Shown here: piece after piece, positions 45,573 to 58,737 of the stretch
Layout: every line of letters starts with the position of its first letter
How positions within the stretch are numbered: the stretch's first letter is position 1
Origin: Voacanga thouarsii
Lineage: Eukaryota > Streptophyta > Magnoliopsida > Gentianales > Apocynaceae
Assembly: GCA_026120185.1 (NCBI GenBank)
Contig: JANUWF010001622.1
Location: forward strand, 2,508,501-2,572,500
Direction of reading: 5' to 3'
Length of the DNA: 64,000 bases
Program-made: the position numbers and the translations under genes
The notes under the pieces: generated by a model
Told to the model about the DNA's origin: nothing
Database searches by the model: none
The model's input: only the letters and a program-made list of their open reading frames with translations

Positions 45573-47580
45573 GGTCTGATAGCTAAGTTGAAAACAAGTT
45601 AAAATTGAAAGGAAATGGCAAATGAGAGAGATGCTTAGAAGAGAGAAAATTTGCAGATGGATGAGTTTGAGAAGTACAATGTGGGTGCCTTTGATGTTCA
45701 TTTATAGGGAATTTTTAATGCGTTGCAACTATATATTTTGGTAAGTGGCCTACTATGGACATGCAAATTTAATAAATTTTTTATTATATGAGAGTGGACC
45801 ATCGTCCAAAATTTTTATTTTTTGATATTTCTAATAATAAAAAGTAATGTAATTTATTTAGCATACTTGTGGTATGAATCACACATTTTATTTTAGTTAT
45901 AATATATGTTATAAAATTTCCATTTCTGGTGACAAAAATGGTAGCTAGGTAATATATTTGTCTTTGGTACAATTTCTTGAAATATAAGATAGATTGTGAA
46001 AGCTGGTTTAGCCTTAAAAAATTTTAACCCCAAATTTAAACTAGTAGGGTTTGGAATATGTTTCTCATGAGAGAGGTTTTTCTTGAGTTTTTTCCCCACG
46101 TTATGGTTTTAAAAAAACAAAATCAAGATTTAACATAAATGTAGCAAATTGTACATGAACAGTGAGGTCTCTTTTTATTTTAGATTAGAGAAGAATGTAA
46201 AATTTCCACAAATCAAGAAATAAAGAATATGATGCAATTATATTGTTTTCCTCCAAAATAAATACTTTATTGATCTCTTCAAATGAAACTATATTATTTG
46301 TGGAGAAGGTAATATATTAGAATATGTACTAAAAGAATTTTAGTTCTGGTAGTGGATAAAAAGAAAAGGAAAATGCAAATAACAAAGAAAAATATTGAAT
46401 TCATTATCTTTAAGGCCATTATACGGTCCATGGTATTTGGTATATCAACAACAAAATTCAGAACATTTTATTTCCTAATTGCCATTTAAATTTCTGTTTG
46501 TGTTTGCTGGATGACACCATCGTTTTTAAGTTGAGTAGTAAAATTCACCTTATAATATTTGTAAGAGAATTAAAAAAAATTATACTTTTTTACCCCACCC
46601 AAAAAAAAAGAAAAAGAAAATAGAGACAACGAAAATTATAGCATGATAAATTACACTTCAGGCGTGTCAACCAAAGGAAATTTTCCAAATATATGGCTTT
46701 TGATTTTTTATGATTTGGAAAAGCATTTTTAAAAGGGTGTGGACAAATTCATTAAAATTTAATAAATTTGCTTGGGAAATTGCATTCCTTATTTAGCTAT
46801 GGTAACATTTTATTACATTCCATTTTAAGCAAGAAATATTTTAGGAAAATTATTTTTTAAAGAGGACTAAGGGACAAACATTTAATGATTGATTTTTATT
46901 ATTTAGTGGTCCAAATAAATTTTGACTTTCTTTAAATGTACCTAATCCCCTCTATATTATATGGTAAATAGTAAGAGCCTCATTACACAAGTGACCAGAA
47001 AGAACTTATGGTAAATATTGAAAATCTGGTCCAGGACTTTATCTCTAAGCCAATCAACACCTCTATTTTTGGACAATTTTAGTAACGGCTTTTAATTTCC
47101 AAAATTTTAATCTATACCTAACCAGATTACCAAAAATGTTTTTGTTAAAAAAAATACGTTTTGTTGCATACTGAGTTGTTATTGGGCCACCTAGAGAGTT
47201 AAAATATGGTAGTAAAATTTTAAAAATGAAAAAAAGGAAAATTAAGTAAATATGGAAAGTTATAAATGTGTTTATTTGGATTAGGCCTGTGTGGACGAGC
47301 TTGTGCATATTTAATTCAGGCCGAAACAAGAAATAGTTCAGCCCAGTAAACAGGGTTCTTGAACCGGATCCAGGAAAGGCCCAAGTTTGAAACCAAGAAG
47401 AAGGCCCAGATAAAGGCCCAAATTTTCAAAAACCTCCAGGAATCAACTTGCCTGAACAAAACCGCCATCAAGTGAGACTGACATGTCAACCGTCAGATCC
47501 AATAAATCCAACGATTTCTATTATCCGATGACCTCAGCCCTACGTAAAAAACTTCCAAATAATTTAAATTATTATATTTT
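45573..47580. other. AT-rich intergenic DNA upstream of the DnaJ gene
   Basis: No gene seen. Near the right end several GGCCCA boxes (about 47377, 47404, 47417) and one TTCTTGAA (47356-47363) precede the DnaJ transcript; GGCCCA/TGGGCC motifs are common in promoters of growth-related plant genes. Confidence 0.45.
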
Positions 47581-49357
47581 AATCACCAACCGAATTCAAT
47601 CCGTCACATAACTGTGACACAAAAGATTTCACCGCCTTTCTCTCGCCAATGCAAATCCAAATACAAGTAACTTCCACCTTATTTTCCTCTGGTTCGCTTC
47701 TACCAATTATAATCGACTGTCAGCCAAATCAATCACTGAAGCATTCATTTGGAGCTCTTGTTCTTCCCTTAAGCGCTGAGTATACAGAAAAGAAAAGGAT
47801 TCCTTGTTTGCCAGCTTTGAAGAGAGAACCCTTTTCAAGGTATAATTTTTTGTTGATTCTTTGCTTCTAGACAAAATCTAATTGGGGTTTTATATGTAAG
47901 GATGCATGTATGGATGCATGTCTATGTTGCTTTATATCGGTGTGCGGTTTCTTTTGTAGTTTTGATTTTGATTTTGATATATAGGTGTATGCCCTTCTCT
48001 GTTGGCTGCTTACAAGCTTTCTTGATTCGTTCTTCACTAGCTTGATGATCTGGGATATGTTATTTTGGTACTAATTATTGTTTCTTAATGATCTTGAGCT
48101 GTAAAGCTGCAATTTTTCCGGTGATACTGATTTTTTTTTTTTTTTTTAAATGCTTTGTGGGTATCTTGTAGTAGGCTGATGAAAGAATATTTTCCCCTTT
48201 TGTTTTGTGTGTTTGGATTTGGTCTTCAAGTTGATTGAGATGGCTGGTGTTGGCTGGGGTTACAGATGAACCATTTAAATGAACTGCAATTGACGCGTCA
48301 TATGGCTACTTCTGTTTAATTGGATGGATGTGATAGCTTCTTGTATGAGTGATCTTTTAGTTGATGTCGAGTCTGGTGGTCATAAATATGGTATAATATC
48401 TACCTTAACAACATGCTCCTGCGAGGCAATAGAAGAGTTACTGCAATTTCGATTAACTTATGCTCACACCCTTCCACAAATTCTTCTGTGAGATGCACAC
48501 TTGACTGGTAAAAATGTTCTGTCACGTTTATGAAGGGGTAGGATTGACAGGATGTATAGGCATGTCAAAACTCCGTTTCAGTTTGTCCTTACTGTGTGGA
48601 AAAAACAGGAGCTCAGGGAAAAAATGAAGTGACCATTGCTTAGATACTATCAACTGTGATGCTTTTGATCAGTACATACTCTTGCTCAAATAATTTTAGT
48701 TTGAATAAGTTGAAGTTTAAACGGGCATCAATGATATCTCCTTGTGTGATGATAAGCTTTATGATGATAGTATGCTTTGAAAACAATTAGGTTTGTTTTG
48801 GGAGGGGTGTTGTGTCTGCCCATCTAAACTTTTTAGAAACTTCCTATTTTCTTTGAAAAAAAAAATAAGAAATTAAAGAAAAGTCTGGGTAAACTTCACC
48901 TTTTGTTCCCCTAAAATTTTTTGCAAAATTTATAAATTGTCCTCTACCCTTGAGGTTCCTATTGCATGCCCTCCAGGTCCAAGTTCCTGGCTTTGTTCAT
49001 GGATTTGAGTGCATTTTACTTGTCAGCTGATGATCTTTCCTTGCTGTAGTATCTGGACTTTAGCATTTTGTGTTTCCTGTTGAAGTGGTGGCTTCTTTGG
49101 TAACTTTGTGGCAATATATTTACTTAATTTTCCTATTTTGTGTCTCTCAAGTTGGGGCCAAGTCTATTGAATTTACTTTAGGGTATAACTGATGCAACTG
49201 ATGCAATGTGAAAATCCATTTTATGTCACAGTTATTTGAGATAGCGAACCACAGGTCCTGCTCTTCAGTAGTTTATTTTTGTTTCTTTGCCAGCTTGCAA
49301 CTTTTAGTATCTTCTTAAATGGTTGGTTCCTCTTTTACAGTGTAAAACACAGTCATC
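47581..49357 (+). promoter_or_regulatory. 5' UTR exon and long leader intron of the DnaJ gene
   Basis: A CT-rich leader ends at a good donor (ttcaag|gtataa, 47840), and an acceptor ttttacag ends at 49340, 17 bp before the start codon. This predicts a ~1.5-kb leader intron. The exact transcription start is not visible. Leader introns of this kind often raise expression in plants, which is general knowledge and not shown here. Confidence 0.55.
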
Positions 49358-50680
49358 ATGTTTGGACGAACTCCAAAGAAGAGTAACAACTCCAAATATT
49401 ATGAAATTCTTGGAGTTCCAAAAAGTGCAAGCCAAGATGAGCTCAAAAAAGCATATAGAAAATCTGCCATAAGGAATCATCCTGACAAAGGTGGTGATCC
49501 TGAAAAAGTAAGTCTTCACCTCCTCTTTAAATGACTTTTGCAGCCCCTCACAAACTCTGTAGAGACAAATATTATTTGAATGATTGTTTTACCAATATGC
49601 TCTTAAGAAAACATATTGTGATAGTTGTTATAAGTTTCTATCAAATTCTTATTTTAATTCTTTTACACAGTTCAAAGAGTTGGCCCAAGCATATGAAGTT
49701 CTTAGTGATCCTGAGAAGAGAGAAATATATGATCAGTATGGTGAAGATGCTCTTAAAGAGGGAATGGGGGGAGGTGGCGACTTTCATAATCCCTTTGATA
49801 TCTTTGAATCATTCTTTGGTGGGGCCTTTGCTGGTGAGGATGCTAATTATTTGAGTTTTATTTTGCAATCTGCCCAAACGTAATTTCTTTTTTTTCACAT
49901 CTTGAGAGAAAATTTTCATAATCTTTTAGGTGGTAGCAGCTCCCGTAGTAGAAAGAAACAAGGTGAAGATGTGTTGCACACATTAAAAGTTTCTCTGGAG
50001 GACTTGTATAATGGAACAACTAAGAAGCTCTCTCTTTCCCGAAACACATTATGTCCCAAGTGTAAAGGGTACCACTATCTAACTCTGCTTTAGTTTCCAT
50101 TTCTTGGTGAGTTCTGAATTCTGCGGTTGTGTGACTCCCACGGATCAGTTTGATTAACATGCCAACTTTGGTATATGACTCAGATGTCGATAGCTATATG
50201 CCGATACCTATTAAACAAGTTTAAATTTCTTACCTTGGTACCAATAGCAAACTTGGCAGTTGGCAGTTAAACTTTTATGTCTTTTCCTGAATAAGAACAA
50301 GATTTTCAGTTGAACTAATGTATTGAATATGCTTAACTGTGCCAAATTAAGTTGAATATATGCTTCATGCAGTTCCCTATTTGGATTGTGCTTTTTGACT
50401 TGTTTTGGGCGTTTAAAAGAAAATGATCTTCAGAGTGGTTTAGGGATATTTTTGCCTCACTTTGTAAACATGTTAGGAATTGCTACTAAAATATTACTTC
50501 TGTTCTTGACATGCCAGGAAAGGTTCAAAGAGTGGGGCATCTTTGAGTTGTTATGGATGTCAAGGTACTGGTATGAGGATTGTTACGCGACAGATTGCAG
50601 CAGGAATGGTGCAACAAATGCATCAAGTGTGTCCCCAATGCAAAGGCACAGGTACCTACTAATACTAATGTTTATGAAGA

Positions 50681-50737
<57 letters not shown>

Positions 50738-52514
50738 TCTCTCTTTCCACCAATTACATACCTACCTCCCAGTGTCCATGCATGTGTGTGAGGACATGCA
50801 CATAAAAGAAAAGGAAGAATTAGAGAAGGAAAATTGTTAATAATGAGGAAGATGACTTTGGATCCATATCTTGTTGGAACAGGGGAGGTTATCAGTGAAA
50901 GGGATAGATGTTCTCAGTGCAAAGGAAACAAGGTTGTCCAAGAAAAGAAGGTGCTAGAAGTCCGTATTGATAAAGGAATGAAACACAGTCAGAAGATTGT
51001 ATACCCAGGAGAGGCTGATGAAGCTGTAAGATATATCCCTCTGCTTTTGTTGCCACTGATAATGTTTTTTACTGTCTTGACTATAATTTTTTCCCCCTAT
51101 GGATTGTTGTCTTTCTATCTGAGTTAAGCAGATCTTATTCTTATTCAACATAGCATTTCTGAGAAATAAATTGGTCAACTGATTATTAGATTAGTATTAG
51201 AAGTTTGTTGTCAGAAAGTATGGAGGATGGTGTTGATGATGCAACCTAGGGAATGTAGAAGAGTTTCAAGTGGCAGTGGCAATTTGAGGGACTAGTAATA
51301 GAAGGACCAGGAGCTTGAGTTTTTGTGTAGGGGGTGACAAGGCATCTATGAAGCAGGGATCATGATGTTAGCGATGAAGATTTTCACTTGGGATTAGAGG
51401 TTGGTATTGTGGTGGATTTGTGAGATGGGTAAAGTTGGATTACCTTTCCATCATCTAGTGGGCAAAAAGTCCTTTAATTGAGGTCTTGTCCCTTACGGTT
51501 AGCTTACTTTCACATCCTTGATCATCAAATGACTTTTCTGTTTATATAGTGAACACTGGGATGAGGTGGTAATTGAATTGGTACTGGTAAAATGTCTGAA
51601 AATAGCTATTACCGGAGGTCAGGGGCAAACTTTAACATGGTTTCAGGAGGAAAAGCTCCTGGCCGTAGGTATTGAAAGAAGAGGATGGAAGAGAAGATAT
51701 TGATCAAATGAGGGGAAAGGAACTTTTGTTTGTGAAATGGATTGTGGGAATGAATAGTTGGGGTATTGATGTTGATAGCTTTACGTGTACCTGATTTCCA
51801 ATCAGCAAATAATATGCTCATCATAATTCTTGCCAATTTTCTAATTTGCAGCCTGATACAGTCACGGGAGACATTATACTTATATTGCAACAAAAGGAAC
51901 ATCCTAAGATCAAGAGGAAGTTTGACGATCTTTACGTAGAACATAGCCTTACCTTAACAGAAGCTCTTTGTGGGTTTCAATTTGTCCTGACTCATCTTGA
52001 TGGCAGACAGCTGCTCATAAAATCAAATCCTGGCGAAGTTATCAAGCCTGGTAAGACAAACTCTCACTTTTCGTGTGTTTGTGAGTGTTTTTTCCATTTG
52101 CTGGATTTGACGTCTTTAATTTTACTTCTATGTGAAACCCAGCCAATTATTTCTTATTTCATCACTCATTACTGTTCTGCAGATCAATACAAGGCAATAA
52201 ATGATGAGGGAATGCCACACTACCAAAGGCCCTTCATGAAGGGTTGCCTATATATTCATTTTAACGTGGAATTTCCAGATTCTGGAGCCTTTCCTCCCGA
52301 GAAATGTAGTGCATTTAAGTCAATTCTCTCACCTAGTCAGGTTAAACACGCATCTGATATGGAATTGGATGAATGTGAGGAAACCACTTTATGTGATGTC
52401 AACATTGAGCAAGAGATGAGGCAGAAGGAGTATCAACGGCGGCAAGAGGCTTATTTTGAAGATGAAGATGATGATGAACCAACTATGCATCGAATGGCAT
52501 GTAACCAGCAATAA
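49358..52514 (+). CDS. Type A DnaJ/HSP40 co-chaperone (J2/J3-like), seven exons
   Basis: This is a cytosolic HSP40 that stimulates HSP70 ATPase and delivers clients. Exons: 49358-49507, 49671-49833, 49930-50068, 50518-50651, 50883-51025, 51852-52050, 52183-52514; phases all fit, giving 419 residues, the usual length. The J domain has HPD at 41-43 ([11 protein letters not shown]). A Gly/Phe stretch [20 protein letters not shown] follows. Four zinc-finger motifs are [24 protein letters not shown] and CSQCKGNK. Substrate-binding domains include [19 protein letters not shown] and [12 protein letters not shown]. It ends CNQQ, a CaaX box for farnesylation (Arabidopsis J2/J3 end CAQQ). Intron 4 holds a TTA microsatellite. 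Nothing is missing from the model. Confidence 0.93.
50678..50738. repeat. (TTA)n microsatellite in DnaJ intron 4
   Basis: About 20 uninterrupted TTA/ATT units. It lies between the third and fourth zinc-finger motifs but is intronic. Confidence 0.95.
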
Positions 52515-53280
52515 GGAATGTATACATATGATACACCTGCACGTGTGTGTGGTTGTTTTGGATCCCATACCGGTACGAATCTTGGCTTTTTGCATTATGC
52601 AGAGAGGCTTTTGGATAGCTAAGCATTGTTCCTTTGTAATTTATTCTTTGCTGTTGTTTTAGGTTGTTTAGTTGCATAGAATCTCATATAGCAACTCGAA
52701 ATGACTTAAGTGATAGTTGGATTCATATATTTCAATGCATTATGCTTTTACTACCCTGAAAACATGATGCTGTTTTTGAGGCAATGCTGCAATTTTTGGC
52801 GAAATTAACATTTAGTAGTTGGTCTCATTACTGGGGTCATAGACAAATTCTGATCGATATGGTCACAGAGGGCAGCCTCAACATTTCTCAATTGTTCATA
52901 CTCATAGGTGGTGGGGTGGGTAGGAGAAGGATGACGCTTGTTTTTACTTCTGTGTTGGAGTAACCTAAATCCTTCCAATTTCTCCAACCAATTCAATACT
53001 TGGCAGGGAAATTATAAATATTTTGATTGCTTTCCTGAATTCAGAACTTACATCTCCAGTGTCAGGTACAAAAGTACATCCCTTTCTTAGAAGCAACATT
53101 AATTCTTTTGGGTTTTCGGGTGTGAATAGAAAGAAATTTGTTTGTGATGAAAGCGGTTGAATGTAATAAAAAATTATTAAAAGTGTAGAGTTATGTAGGT
53201 TTAAAGTGGAGTTAAAAGAAAGAGTATAATGCGTTTTGAGTGTATGATGGATTTTGATAAATGAAAATTATTTAAATTAA
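52515..53280. other. DnaJ 3' UTR and following intergenic DNA
   Basis: The 3' UTR of the DnaJ gene probably runs to about 52750. I see no gene in the rest. Confidence 0.5.
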
Positions 53281-53282
53281 TA

Positions 53283-53577
53283 TTTTATTCGTTTTAAAAT
53301 ATTTGTTGATGAAGTATTTTGTATATAGATTAAGAGTGTTGAAAATAATATTATAATTTAAATAAAGTTTCTATTCTATTTATATTAAAAATATGATAGT
53401 TATTGTTTAGTGAAAATTTTTAAGAAAAAAAAGTTTTAAAAAGTTATGTAGTTGACTTAGAATAAATATGGATAAAATAAAAAAATTAATTATTAATTTT
53501 ATAAATATGTATATGAACAAGTATTTCGAAACAAAATAAAAAAATTTCACAAATAAATATTTTGAAACGGAAAGAAT
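53283..53577. mobile_element. Degenerate Stowaway-like MITE
   Basis: Left attttattcgttttaaaata (53283) is loosely inverted on the right (gaaacggaaagaatag, 53563-53578). The interior is AT-rich. The ends differ more than in the other copies, so it is older or a different family. Confidence 0.45.
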
Positions 53578-53770
53578 AGTATTTTAAATTTAAGTTTTGG
53601 TTTGGGATGGAAAAATCTCTTTCCACTTACAGCCTAACTTTAAATTCATTTTCTTTGAAGCGACATTAGTTTTTTTTTTTGGATTTATTAACTCTAAAAT
53701 CATTTTCTTGACTTTGAAAAAATTTGAAAATTTCATTAATTTATTTTCACTTATCGTTGTAGATATGTAG

Positions 53771-53808
<38 letters not shown>

Positions 53809-54138
53809 TATTGCCATCAGCCAACCATGAGTTCATAATCTCAAAAATAAATCAACCAATTCGTACGTAGAGAATAAAACAAAAAATCTCAAGCCAGTAC
53901 AAGGAAGTAAACGTGACCCTGTCATTTTCAGTGGAAGCCATGCATTATTAAATGCTCATAATAACATACTAACCGATCCGAGCTTTACAAGTCTAATCCG
54001 GTCCCCTTTTGTCCAAATCAACAGGTTGCCCTCTAAATTGACAAAAGCTCACAATAAAAGATTGATTCAGAACCTGGATTTAGGGTTATTTTCTTCAATC
54101 ATTGTACGGTTACCAAATTAAAATTTAATAAATTATTA
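53578..54138. other. Intergenic DNA with (GA)n
   Basis: A GA microsatellite lies at 53775-53803. No gene seen. Confidence 0.6.
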
Positions 54139-54430
54139 TTCTTTTATTTTTATTTATTTATCACAATTAATTAATTTATATAATTTTTTAAAAAATAATT
54201 AATCTTTTAAATTTATAAAATTTTATTTATATATTTTAAAAGTATTATTAAATTTAATATTCTTTATAATTATTTTCTTATTTTATTTATTCAACTCTCT
54301 TTAAAATTATTATACTTTTATTTTTTAAAATTATTTAATACAAGAATGATACTTAAATTTTTTTAATATGACAGATCAAAAAAGACAATAAAAATTTTCA
54401 ATTGTAATAGATAAATAGAAATGAGTGAAG
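54139..54430. mobile_element. Stowaway-like MITE, copy 2, reversed
   Basis: The minus strand from 54430 reads CTTCACTCATTTCTATTTAT and follows the 38357-38670 element along its length, including tcaactctctttaaaattat at 54291-54310. TA follows at 54431-54432. It is the second copy of the same family, 16 kb away and inverted. Confidence 0.7.
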
Positions 54431-55900
54431 TATTTCATATCAATTACTTGATCAGATAAATTGATTCTCTAGCATTGTTAAGGTAAAGTTAAACTCATAA
54501 TTTTTAACATGGTGTTAAAGTCCATTCTAATTTAATACTCTTCTCATTTTAATAAAATTAACTTATTTATTATTCTACCAGCTAGAATTCAGCATCGGAC
54601 ACCATCTTTGAATTATGATTGCAGAAAATGTTAGGTTTCTATGGTTCATTATCACCAGCAACAAAGAACGCGCTGAAAGAGACTCCACAACCTGCACCTT
54701 TCGTTCAGTTACTTTTGGTGCCGTACGTGTTGCAACATTGGATGTTGCAGAAAGATTGTGAACAAGACACCTCGCTGGGGTAGGCCTTATAGAGTAAATA
54801 ATCATGACGGTGGCTTATTTTCATCATAAATGTTTTTACAATTTGCAATAAAAATAATTCTGTTTTTTTTTTGGGTTAAAACTAAGTATATACTTTTTCT
54901 ATTTACTTGAATTTTTCAAGAGTAACAGTTATTTAAAAATGAATAACCGTATTGTAATGACAATAATATTTCTTAAATTATCAAGAAAAAAAATTGGAAT
55001 TATAAAATTTCATTCTCATGGACGTTGATAGCACATGTTATGTATATTCTTTATCATGTCTTGCTGGAACGGTGGGAGTTGTAAGTATATATTATTGTCA
55101 TTCACGTATGGGAAGAATTAGAAGCAACAATTGGTGCATAACCCTTTTGTTGGTTCGACCGTTTGAAGGAATCATATGGATTTATAGACCACAAAATGGC
55201 ATCAACTTTGAGAGAATGAGAAGCCAACAATATTGTCACAAGAAAAATGACAAGCCAAAAAAAAAAAAAAACTTAGATTTTATGTAGAGTTGGTTGGAGA
55301 GGATGAATGGATTCTAAATGATGCAAATTCATGTTTGCTTTGAGACAACGAACCCCATCGTTTATGTCCTTTTGTTGGAACCTAACGAGTTAAGTCCTGG
55401 TCCCAAAAACCAAAACAAAGTTGGCTGAATGATTAAAGCCCCTTCCTCCTCGGGTTCCTTGTGTTTGATGTTTCATCTTTCCAGTAGTCCATGTATTTCT
55501 TTCTGTTCAATTACCTCCATAGTCCAGATCAGTCCTCAAGACTTTCAATCAACTCAATTTTCTTGTCAATTTTGAACCTTAAGTATGGGACAGCTTGTTG
55601 GCAGACACGGGGAGTGCACCCACCCCTAAAATGAACCATTTTCCACTTTTTTTTTTAAGATCATATTAAATTATATTTTTTGCACTAAAAGATTTTTTAA
55701 AAATTATAACATTATTCTTTAATATGATTTTTCGTATAATTTGTCGGGATGGATTAGCAGTGGCGATTTGATCGCTTAAATATTTTTTTTAATTGTCTCT
55801 TGAATGTTATAGAAAGGCAAATAAGAATTTTAGAGAAGTAAGAACAAATAGAGTAATGAGTTCATTCAAGATTGCGGGTTTTTGACCGAATAGGGGCGAA
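54431..55900. other. Intergenic DNA
   Basis: A GC-richer patch at 54580-54805 has a 76-codon minus-strand frame with no recognisable content. 55018-55287 has a plus-strand frame of similar quality. Neither has splice or family support. Confidence 0.45.
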
Positions 55901-56160
55901 AACCCACTAGAACGTCATTTGAAGGGCGAACAGAGAGTCGGCGGCTAAGTGGAGATACCTCGCATTCACAAAATGCGAGGCTCCCCGACATCTCGCATTC
56001 TATGAATGCGAGATATGATTCTCACGGCTTTCGTGGAATTTGAGGTGCATTAAATGCACCTCGCAAATGCTAATGGAATTTGAGGTGCATTACATGTACC
56101 TCGCAAATGCTAATTGCGAAATATGCCAACCTCGCAAAAAGCATTTGCGAGATTGATGCT
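55870..56160. repeat. Cluster of five palindromes built on CTCGCA / GAGGTGCAT
   Basis: Perfect or near-perfect stems: 55958-55980 (CCTCGCATT, 9 bp); 55990-56014 (ATCTCGCATTC, 11 bp, loop TAT); 56042-56062 (GAGGTGCATT, 10 bp); its imperfect duplicate 56082-56102; 56131-56151 (CTCGCAAA, 8 bp). A 40-bp direct duplication (tggaatttgaggtgcatta..) holds stems three and four. Upstream, GGGTTTTTGACC and GAAAACCC (55889-55913) form another small inverted pair. It may be the end region of the MULE/PMD transposon. Confidence 0.8.
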
Positions 56161-56189
56161 CCCATTCACGACCAATTCATGCATTGATT

Positions 56190-58345
56190 TTTTTTTTTGT
56201 AATTTTTTTTTTTACTTGCAAAATTTTTCTCACTTTTTACAACAAAATATATGTTTATTTTTTTAATTTCTTTTTTCTATTGTAAAAGAAATTAATATAA
56301 AATAAAATTTAATAATTTAAATTTAATCATTACAAGTAATATATATATATTTTATTATAATTAATTTTATTTACATGTACATGTTTTGAAATAAAATTTT
56401 AATTTATAATATTTAAGTATTCATTAAAAAATTAAAAAAATTTTAATTTTTAATTATCTAAACATACTAAAAATATCTTCTTTTTTTTTTATTGGAACTA
56501 ATTTATCATTTTTTGTGACTTGCTCCTCTTATTTATTTATTTATTTTTGTAACTAGTTTATCAAATGTGATTTGCGAAGTATGCATTTTTAATTTTTTTT
56601 ATCTTGCGAATGTGACTTGCGCAAATAGCATGCATTTTTACTTTTTTTTGGTAATTTTTTTCTCACTTTTTACAACAAAGTATGTTTATTTTTTTTTTCA
56701 ATTTCTTTTTTCTATTTAAAAGAAATTAATATAAAATAAAAATTAATAATTTAAATTTAATCATTACAAATAATATACATATTTTTAATATAACTAATTT
56801 TATTTATATGTACATATTTTGAAATAAATTTTTATTCATATTTTTAATTTATAATATTTAAGTATTCATTAAAAAATTATAAAATTTTAAAGTCTTAACT
56901 ATCTAAATATACTAAAAATATCTTCTTCTTTTATTATTGGAATTAGTTTATCATTTTTTGTGACTTGCTCCTCTTATTTATTTTCTATTGAATTTAAAAT
57001 CTCCACTATAATCATCCGTTCATTATTATTATTTTTTTGTAATTTTTTTCTCACTACTTAAAACAAGATATGTTTATTATTTTTTTTTCAATTTCTTTTT
57101 TTATTGTAAAAGAAATTAATATAAAATAAAAATTAATAATTTAAATTTAATCATTACAAGTAATATACATGTTTTTACTATAATTAATTTTATTTATATA
57201 TACATATTTTGAAATAAATTTTTATTCATATTTTTAATTTATAATGTTTAAGTATTCATTAAAAAATTAAAAAATTTTAAATTCTTAACTATCTAAATAT
57301 ACTAAAAATATCTTCTTTTTTTTATTGGAATTAGTTTATCATTTTTTGTGACTTGATCCTCTTATTTATTTTCTATTGAATTTAAAATCTCTACTATAAT
57401 CATCCGTTCATTATTATTATTTTTTTGTAATTTTTTTCTCACTACTTACAACAAGATATGTTTATTTTTTTTTTCAATTTCTTTTTTCTATTTAAAAGAA
57501 ATTAATATAAAATAAAAATTAATAATTTAAATTTAATCATTACAAGTAATATACATATTTTTAATATAATTAATTTTATTTATATGTACATATTTTGAAA
57601 TAAATTTTTATTCATATTTTGAATTTATAATATTTAAGTATTCATTAAAAAATTAAAAAATTTTAAATTCTTAACTATCTAAATATACTAAAAATATCTT
57701 CTTCTTTTTTATTGGAATTAGTTTATCATTTTTTGTGACTTACTCCTCTTATTTATTTTCTATTAATTTAAAATCTCTATTATAATCATCCGTTCATTAT
57801 TATTTTTTTTGTAATTTTTTTCTCACTACTTACAACAAAATATGTTTTTTTTTCAATTTCTTTTTTTCTATTGTAAAAGAAATTAATATAAAATAAAATT
57901 TAAAAATTTAAATTTACTCATTACAAGTAATATACATATTTTTACTATAATTAATTTTATTTATATGTACATATTTTGAAATAAAATCTTATTCATATTT
58001 TGAATTTATAATATTTAAGTATTCATTAAAAAATTAAAAAAATTTAAATTCTTAATTATCTAAATATACTAAAAATATCTTCTTCTTTTTTTTATTGGAA
58101 TTAGTTTATCATTTTTTGTGACTTGCTCCTCTTATTTATTTTCTTTTGAATTTAAAATCTCTACTATAATCATCCGTTCATTATTATTATTTTTTGTAAT
58201 TTTTTTCTCACTACTTACAACAAAATATGTTTTTTTTTTTCAATTTCCTTTTTTCTATTGTAAAAGAAATTAATATAAAATAAAATTTAATATACTAAAA
58301 ATATCTTCTTCTTTTTTTTTTTTTTATATTGGAACTAGTTTATCA
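56190..58345. repeat. Tandem array, ~385-bp unit, about five copies
   Basis: The marker ggaa(t/c)tagtttatcatttt recurs at about 56494, 56939, 57327, 57714, 58097 and 58331, giving spacings of 445, 388, 387, 383 and 234 bp. Each unit also holds tgacttgctcctcttattta and gtaaaagaaattaatataaa. The first unit carries an insert with gcgaatgtgacttgcgc, related to the palindrome cluster, and the last is truncated. It is AT-rich and non-coding, downstream of the plant-mobile-domain gene. Confidence 0.85.
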
Positions 58346-58737
58346 TTTTCTAAAAATATGATCAAAACAAGTAATATCTGTATTTTTACTACAGTTAATT
58401 TTATATATATTAAATTTTGAAATAAATTTTTATTTGTAGTTTAATTTATAATATTTAATTATTCGTTAAAGAATTATAAAAATATAAATTCTCAACTATC
58501 TAAATATACTAAAATTATAGTGTCAACTATTTAATTAAATATCAATTATCTAAATTTCACAATCCCCTTACATTTCATAATCAAAATAATTTATAAATTA
58601 ACTGAATTCAGATAATGTGTGAAATATTAAAATTCTAAAAAAATCATTTAAAAAATTACAATCTCAATATTTGTCTTTAATATTACAAATAATAAAATTT
58701 AATTACAAATAATAACATTTATTACACATGAAATAAT
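58346..58737. other. AT-rich 3' flank of the plant-mobile-domain gene
   Basis: Degenerate remnants of the tandem unit continue; no gene. Confidence 0.5.

Noticed and set aside
45108..45579. Plus-strand frames of 68 and 126 codons
   Set aside because: Antisense to exon 1 of the RRM-like gene, which has splice and motif support.
47356..47363. TTCTTGAA as a heat-shock element for the DnaJ gene
   Set aside because: Only two inverted GAA units; a functional element normally needs three or more, so it is not annotated as a site.
50580..50840. Leu- or Tyr-rich frames across the TTA repeat
   Set aside because: Products of reading a trinucleotide microsatellite in a DnaJ intron.
56190..58345. Centromeric or subtelomeric satellite
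   Set aside because: Only about five units, next to a transposon gene, and no telomere motif in the window.
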